Of a stretch of DNA of 16,704 nucleotides, positions 14,201-16,704 are shown in pieces. Position 1 is the first letter of the stretch. Every line of letters begins with the position of its first letter. Made by a program: the position numbers and the translations under genes. This DNA comes from an uncultured Oscillospiraceae bacterium. Lineage in GTDB: Bacteria; Bacillota; Clostridia; Oscillospirales; Acutalibacteraceae. The stretch is taken from positions 1-16,704 of the forward strand of contig CABSLQ010000060.1 of NCBI GenBank assembly GCA_902478605.1. The letters are read 5' to 3'. The notes beneath the pieces were generated by a model that saw only the letters and a program-made list of their open reading frames with translations, was not told the origin of the DNA and made no database searches.

Positions 14201-14521
14201 TGCCCCTCCATCCTCATCGAGTACGGCTTTATGACCAATCCGCACAACATGGATCTGCTCAAGGACTCCACCTATCAGGATAAGATTGTGCAGGCCACGG
14301 TGGACGGCATACTGGCCTATTTCCGGTCGCTGCCCACTTATGACCTCAATGTGGTGACGACCACCACGACGACCACGACCACGACTACGACGACCACGAC
14401 CACGACCACGACCACCACGACGACCACCGCACCGGTTACCACCGACACCGCGGCCCCCTCTGCGTCGGCAACCACATCCTCCGGCGGGAAGGAAAGCGAG
14501 GGGAAAACGGATGAAAGCTGA
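11213..14521 (+). CDS. Membrane-anchored N-acetylmuramoyl-L-alanine amidase with GHL-like barrel, Ig-like domains and poly-Thr tail
   Basis: Cleaves the bond between N-acetylmuramic acid and the peptide stem of peptidoglycan. Of the 1102 residues, about 16-40 form an uncleaved membrane anchor (ILISSIAAGVAVLAVVGILL) after a Lys/Arg-rich start. A Pro/Ser linker follows, then about 90-420 resemble a GHL10 TIM barrel, but the FDGWLITGYSYP segment lacks the acidic pair of the neighbour lipoprotein, so it may bind glycan rather than cut it. Two Ig-like domains (about 430-620) and a beta-rich, AMIN-like region (about 660-850) precede the Amidase_3 domain (about 857-1040). Zinc ligands His864 (DPGHGG), Glu880 and His936 (SVHMNG) and catalytic Glu1003 (IEYGF) are all present. 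Residues 1049-1072 are 24 consecutive threonines. AAAAGG lies about 10 nt before ATG 11213. The 3' end overlaps the next gene by 11 nt. Confidence 0.93.
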   Translation: MKNVMPQHAKKRPIPKKAILISSIAAGVAVLAVVGILLVHNGALDAVVNLFRSRPPVTSTVDSSTLPPAYSEPDASAPEEEPVIFRRPDTLSGVQLTAGVEYLTKAGDSAETVKEQIDAALAFAKEWGFNTLLVPLAYDGKLPFAVDGVETYTLQDKSGAAFDPIAYILEAGRAQDMYLYGVLDLRVREDKEWDPTVPADAARMHALAEGAAARYAFDGWLITGYSYPTKAQGDAEAFAASGAGRTMEQFMADSVQTAVADVAATLRAANRNGYIGLLTSPVWAHKSVDARGSDTAGVYEEYTDGHADSLSWIQNGLVDFIMLQGDRSTNQANASFNTVLDWWAGVCTGANLPFYVLQASDKAAAGESGFGGDQMARQYLACQKTAGWGGSAFTSLAALQKNTGDFATVLRRALTGGIDTEYTFKSLTFSAPTSNTVTTDESKFTFMGSTDPNFPVTMNGEQLTLSDKGGFAVDVTLQPGANKFTFVSNGKTVTFTITYKVTVIKSVSPASDEAMTLDGGSTVGFSAIARKGATVKVAFNGKTYTMESAPLKEEEGAGDPELSDFENYVATVTLPAGQSGQAQALGAATFTGSYNGLTETHKSGSITVKALPKPDAPETVLPGVIADLEPINPNTGGTLLDAGDIIIINKDYVETFDGETVDDYSRPDNAYLPKGTTDVVKKTVALGSTQYYLLGCGRRVYVKDAASYIENGKITENTIKDQKMELASTHTILKLDSTWRVPYNVELLPQKYQSVTGTPNYSINKYGQTTQYVDITFSYTTAVPSSAPDMSTSPLFSKAEWLKGSGNTTVLRLTLRETGQFYGYSVVWDNDGTLQFSFKHPSGIANNPANQPLKGIRIVVDPGHGGRSSGTYGTVPGLYEKTLTLTYGLLLRDKLQSLGATVDMTRTADVLPDNPDMSTRTDHARNNGTDLLVSVHMNGVDGQSASGCSIHYFNEYSYAVNRAVTDAMREVEKANNTGNRSEPCAWSPFFMCRVHDCPSILIEYGFMTNPHNMDLLKDSTYQDKIVQATVDGILAYFRSLPTYDLNVVTTTTTTTTTTTTTTTTTTTTTTTTAPVTTDTAAPSASATTSSGGKESEGKTDES
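14357..14428 (+). repeat. Run of 24 threonine codons (ACG/ACC repeat)
   Basis: Twenty-four consecutive ACN codons, almost all ACG or ACC with one ACT, in the 3' part of the amidase gene. The codons are mixed, so it is not a perfect microsatellite, but recombination or slippage could change its length. Surface poly-Thr stretches are usually flexible and may be O-glycosylated (inference). Confidence 0.9.
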
Positions 14522-14831
14522 ACCAAACGCCTTTGACCGTATTTATGCCGTGGTGCGGCGTATTCCGCGCGGCCGGGTCGCGACCTACGGGCAGGTGGCC
14601 CTGCTCGCGGGCAACCCGCGCTGGGCCCGTGTGGTGGGGTATGCCCTGCATGTCAATCCCGACCCGGAGGGGATCCCCTGCTATCGGGTGGTGAACCGGG
14701 AGGGCCGCACTTCGCCGGCCTTTGCCTTCGGCGGGGAGGACATGCAGCGCCTGCTTCTCGAGGAGGACGGCGTGCAGTTCGATGCGCAGGGGCATGTGGA
14801 TTTGTCCCGCTTCCTGTGGGACGGCCAATAG
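14511..14831 (+). CDS. MGMT/ATL-family DNA-binding protein (alkylguanine-DNA alkyltransferase-like)
   Basis: A 106-aa protein consisting only of the DNA-binding, active-site domain of O6-alkylguanine-DNA alkyltransferases. The fold signature is FDRIYAVVRRIPRGRVATYGQVA (about residues 8-30), then WARVVGYALHVNP with the base-flipping arginine region (about 38-50), then IPCYRVVNREGR (55-66). The methyl-acceptor cysteine is present as Cys57, but the classical PCHR is PCYR here, so the histidine of the Cys-His-Glu relay is Tyr. Alkyltransferase-like (ATL) proteins instead replace the Cys, commonly with Trp. This protein may therefore retain, reduce or lack methyl transfer and act mainly as a lesion sensor. 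The ATG lies 11 nt inside the end of the amidase gene, with GAGGGG upstream, so translation is probably coupled. Why a DNA-repair-type gene sits in an envelope block is not evident. Confidence 0.88.
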   Translation: MKAEPNAFDRIYAVVRRIPRGRVATYGQVALLAGNPRWARVVGYALHVNPDPEGIPCYRVVNREGRTSPAFAFGGEDMQRLLLEEDGVQFDAQGHVDLSRFLWDGQ

Positions 14832-14880
14832 CCGCCGCAAATATACCCCAAATAGGACACAAAATGGTCCCGTTCGGGTA

Positions 14881-14889
14881 TGCTATACT
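14881..14889 (+). promoter_or_regulatory. Extended -10 promoter of the LTA-synthase-like gene
   Basis: TGCTATACT: a TG-N extension plus a near-consensus -10. No good -35 is visible 17 nt upstream. It lies about 45 nt before the ATG at 14933, in the 101-nt gap after the MGMT-like gene, so this gene may be expressed independently of the upstream operon. Confidence 0.6.
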
Positions 14890-14932
14890 CTCAAACAGAT
14901 CAAAAGCGATCAAACGAAAGGAGGGGGACGGC

Positions 14933-16561
14933 ATGAAAAAAACAGCGGTCACGACACCCGCGCGTACCCGCGTGCGCTTTGTCGTTTGCTATGTATTCTT
15001 TTTCCTGGGCGCCCTGTTGTTTGCCGCCTCTTTCTGGTGCCAGATCAATTTTGGCTTTGTCCCGCTCGATCAGCTTATCTTCACGTTGAAGGTGCCGATG
15101 GATGGAGCAAATATGTCCCTGGTCCCGGATTTTATCATCAAATGCGTACCCGTCTCGTTGGCGGTTGCCCTGCTGCTTACGCTGCTGGGCGTCCGCTGGA
15201 CCAAGACGGAAAAAACCGTCACCATCTGGCTGTTCCGCAAACCCCGGACGCTGACGGTATTTCCCTTTACCTTTTACAGACGGCACATGGCGCTGCTTTC
15301 GGTCGCGGCGTTGGTGGGCGGGATCTGCTATGGCTCCTATACGCTGTATCTGCCCGAATTTATTCAGAGTCAGCTGACCCGTTCCAACCTGTTCGAGACG
15401 GAATATGTGGACCCCACCACGGTGAAGCTGGAATTCCCGGAGCGTAAGCGTAATCTCGTGTACATCTATCTGGAGTCGATGGAGACCACCTATCTGTCCG
15501 AAGAACTCGGCGGTGCGCAGGAAACCAATCTGCTGCCCAATCTGGCCCGGATCGCCCAGGAAAACGTTAATTTTTCGGATACGGCTGGCCTCGGCGGCGC
15601 GCAGCAGCTGCCCGGCACCAGCTGGACAGTCGCCTCCATGGTGGCACAGACGGCGGGGATTCCGCTCAAGGTGCCGGTCGGGGATAACGATTACGGCAAG
15701 GCGAGCGCGCTTTTTCTGCCCGGCGTGACCAGCCTGGGCGATATCCTGGAGGAGCAGGGGTATAATCAGATGCTGCTCATTGGGTCGGACGCCAATTTCG
15801 GCGGCCGGAAACAGTATTTTACCCAGCATGGCAACTATGAAATCTTCGATTTGTACACGGCCCGGGAGACGGGAAAGATTGCCCAGGACTACAAGGTCTG
15901 GTGGGGGTACGAGGATCGCAAGCTGTTTGAGTACGCGAAGGAGCAGGTGACGGCGCTCGCCGCGCAGGGCGAGCCCTTTAATTTTACCATGCTGACGGTG
16001 GACACCCATTTCCCCAGCGGGTACCCCTGCCCGCTGTGCGAGCATACGGACGACAGACAGTATGCCAACGTGATTTCCTGCTCCGACCGGCTGGTATCCG
16101 ATTTCATTGAGTGGCTGCAGCAGCAGGATTTTTATGAGAATACCACCATCATCTTTACCGGCGATCATTTGAGTATGGATTCCAAATTTTTCACGGATAT
16201 CGGCGAATACAACCGCACCATCTTCAACGGCGTCATCCATGCGGCCGTCGAGCCCGTTCAGGCGAAGAACCGTCAGTTCAGCGTGATGGACATGTTTCCC
16301 ACCACGCTGGCAAGTCTCGGCGTGACCATCGAGGGGGACCTGCTGGGACTGGGCACCAACCTGTTTTCGGATCGGGAAACGCTGATGGAAAGCATGGGGG
16401 AGGAAGCCTTTTCTGACGAGCTGGAACGGGTTTCCAATTATTATAACAATCAATTTTTGTATCCGGACGGGGTGGACGGCAGCGCCGGCCTCCCGGATGC
16501 TTCTTCCTCCGTGTCGGTGACGGAGACATCCACGGTGGTTTCCGATGCGGTTTCCGGGTAG
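14933..16561 (+). CDS. LTA synthase/MdoB-like phosphoglycerol transferase (sulfatase fold)
   Basis: Likely transfers glycerol phosphate from phosphatidylglycerol onto a surface glycan or polymer, outside the membrane. The 542-aa protein has three N-terminal membrane helices (about residues 15-40, 62-85 and 116-140) followed by a sulfatase-type catalytic domain. Candidate metal ligands and active-site residues are Glu181 (YLESME), Thr229 in PGTSWTVAS as probable nucleophile, His359 (DTHFPSGY) and Asp411-His412 (TGDHLS). PGTSWT with AQTAGIPL and a PSGY-C motif resembles OpgB/MdoB-type enzymes more than Staphylococcus LtaS, which also has five helices. ATG 14933 has AAAGGAGG 8 nt upstream; the open frame before it is not used. 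The last 30 residues are a Ser/Thr/Val-rich, probably disordered tail. A strong terminator follows at 16616-16648. Confidence 0.9.
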   Translation: MKKTAVTTPARTRVRFVVCYVFFFLGALLFAASFWCQINFGFVPLDQLIFTLKVPMDGANMSLVPDFIIKCVPVSLAVALLLTLLGVRWTKTEKTVTIWLFRKPRTLTVFPFTFYRRHMALLSVAALVGGICYGSYTLYLPEFIQSQLTRSNLFETEYVDPTTVKLEFPERKRNLVYIYLESMETTYLSEELGGAQETNLLPNLARIAQENVNFSDTAGLGGAQQLPGTSWTVASMVAQTAGIPLKVPVGDNDYGKASALFLPGVTSLGDILEEQGYNQMLLIGSDANFGGRKQYFTQHGNYEIFDLYTARETGKIAQDYKVWWGYEDRKLFEYAKEQVTALAAQGEPFNFTMLTVDTHFPSGYPCPLCEHTDDRQYANVISCSDRLVSDFIEWLQQQDFYENTTIIFTGDHLSMDSKFFTDIGEYNRTIFNGVIHAAVEPVQAKNRQFSVMDMFPTTLASLGVTIEGDLLGLGTNLFSDRETLMESMGEEAFSDELERVSNYYNNQFLYPDGVDGSAGLPDASSSVSVTETSTVVSDAVSG

Positions 16562-16581
16562 AGTGCGGAAATAACAGAACG

Positions 16582-16604
16582 GAGAGGTTTGCATGATGCA
16601 AACC
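16582..16604. repeat. Hairpin after the LTA-synthase-like gene
   Basis: GAGGTTTGCA and TGCAAACCTC form a 10-bp stem with a 3-nt loop about 20 nt past the stop codon. No U-tract follows. It precedes the true terminator and may stabilise the mRNA end. Confidence 0.6.
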
Positions 16605-16615
16605 TCCTCCAAATT

Positions 16616-16650
16616 AAAAGGCGGACCATATTGTATGGTCCGCCTTTTAT
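16616..16650 (+). terminator. Intrinsic terminator of the envelope gene block
   Basis: AAAAGGCGGACCATA (16616-16630) pairs perfectly with 16634-16648 around loop TTG, and the plus strand continues TTTTATTGT. The flanking A and T runs make it usable from both directions. Confidence 0.9.
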
Positions 16651-16656
16651 TGTAGG

Positions 16657-16690
16657 GAAAAACCACCAGCAGTGCTGGTGGTACCAAAAA
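16657..16690 (-). terminator. Second hairpin with U-tract on the minus strand (edge)
   Basis: ACCACCAGCA (16662-16671) and TGCTGGTGGT (16673-16682) form a 10-bp stem around a single G. On the minus strand the stem is followed by TTTTTCCC, an intrinsic terminator for a minus-strand gene beyond the right edge. The flanking sequence toward 16704 may belong to a dispersed repeat. Confidence 0.65.
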
Positions 16691-16704
16691 GCTTTAGCTA
16701 TGAG

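Noticed and set aside
14357..14428. CRISPR-like or minisatellite array
   Set aside because: The repeat is simply in-frame threonine codons of mixed sequence, with no spacers.
14900..16687. A 595-codon minus-strand open frame across the LTA-synthase-like gene
   Set aside because: It runs through the terminator at 16616-16648 and has no recognisable domain; it is a shadow of the sulfatase-fold gene.

Overview
The window looks like the chromosome of a GC-rich (roughly 60% by eye) member of the Clostridia, most likely an Oscillospirales/Ruminococcaceae-type gut Firmicute. The evidence is a stand-alone coenzyme-B12-dependent ribonucleotide reductase, a YtaF-type sporulation membrane protein, a YtrA-type GntR/ABC operon, AGGAGG-like ribosome binding sites and canonical sigma-A promoters. 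I see no rRNA, tRNA, CRISPR array, phage gene or transposase. The species assignment is inference.

Layout. (1) 138-2399, minus: nrdJ, with a strong promoter and one, possibly two, NrdR-like boxes. (2) 2619-3335, plus: an unrecognised 238-aa protein with its own promoter and a TTG start. It converges, 2 nt apart, on (3) ytaF (3338-3979, minus). (4) 3980-4245: no gene, but two very strong hairpins. (5) 4246-4911, minus: pyrE with its own promoter. (6) 4999-5364, minus: a small DUF1622 membrane protein. (7) 5365-5599: no gene; two hairpins, one of them an intrinsic terminator. (8) 9005 down to 5600, minus: a YtrA-like operon of GntR repressor, ABC ATPase and large permease with an extracytoplasmic domain. 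Its promoter has an operator-like inverted repeat at the start site, and the ATPase has no ATG/GTG/TTG start upstream of its Walker A motif. (9) 9196-9480, minus: a DUF1294 membrane protein. (10) 9681-16561, plus: a cell-envelope block. It holds a GHL10-type glycosidase-like lipoprotein, an 1102-aa membrane-anchored N-acetylmuramoyl-L-alanine amidase, a small MGMT/ATL-family protein and an LTA-synthase/MdoB-like phosphoglycerol transferase, closed by a strong intrinsic terminator. (11) A second hairpin with a minus-strand U-tract at the right edge, probably ending a gene outside the window.

How the genes work together. The right half is the most distinctive part. The lipoprotein and the amidase are adjacent in one transcription unit. 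Both carry a TIM-barrel-like domain resembling glycosyl hydrolase family GHL10, but the amidase copy appears to have lost the acidic pair seen in the lipoprotein, and it also has Ig-like domains and a run of 24 threonines at the C-terminus. With the downstream polymer synthase this looks like a wall-remodelling and teichoic-acid-like module. The YtrA-like operon is a candidate envelope-stress transporter. The left half is mainly housekeeping: deoxynucleotide and pyrimidine synthesis and a sporulation membrane protein.
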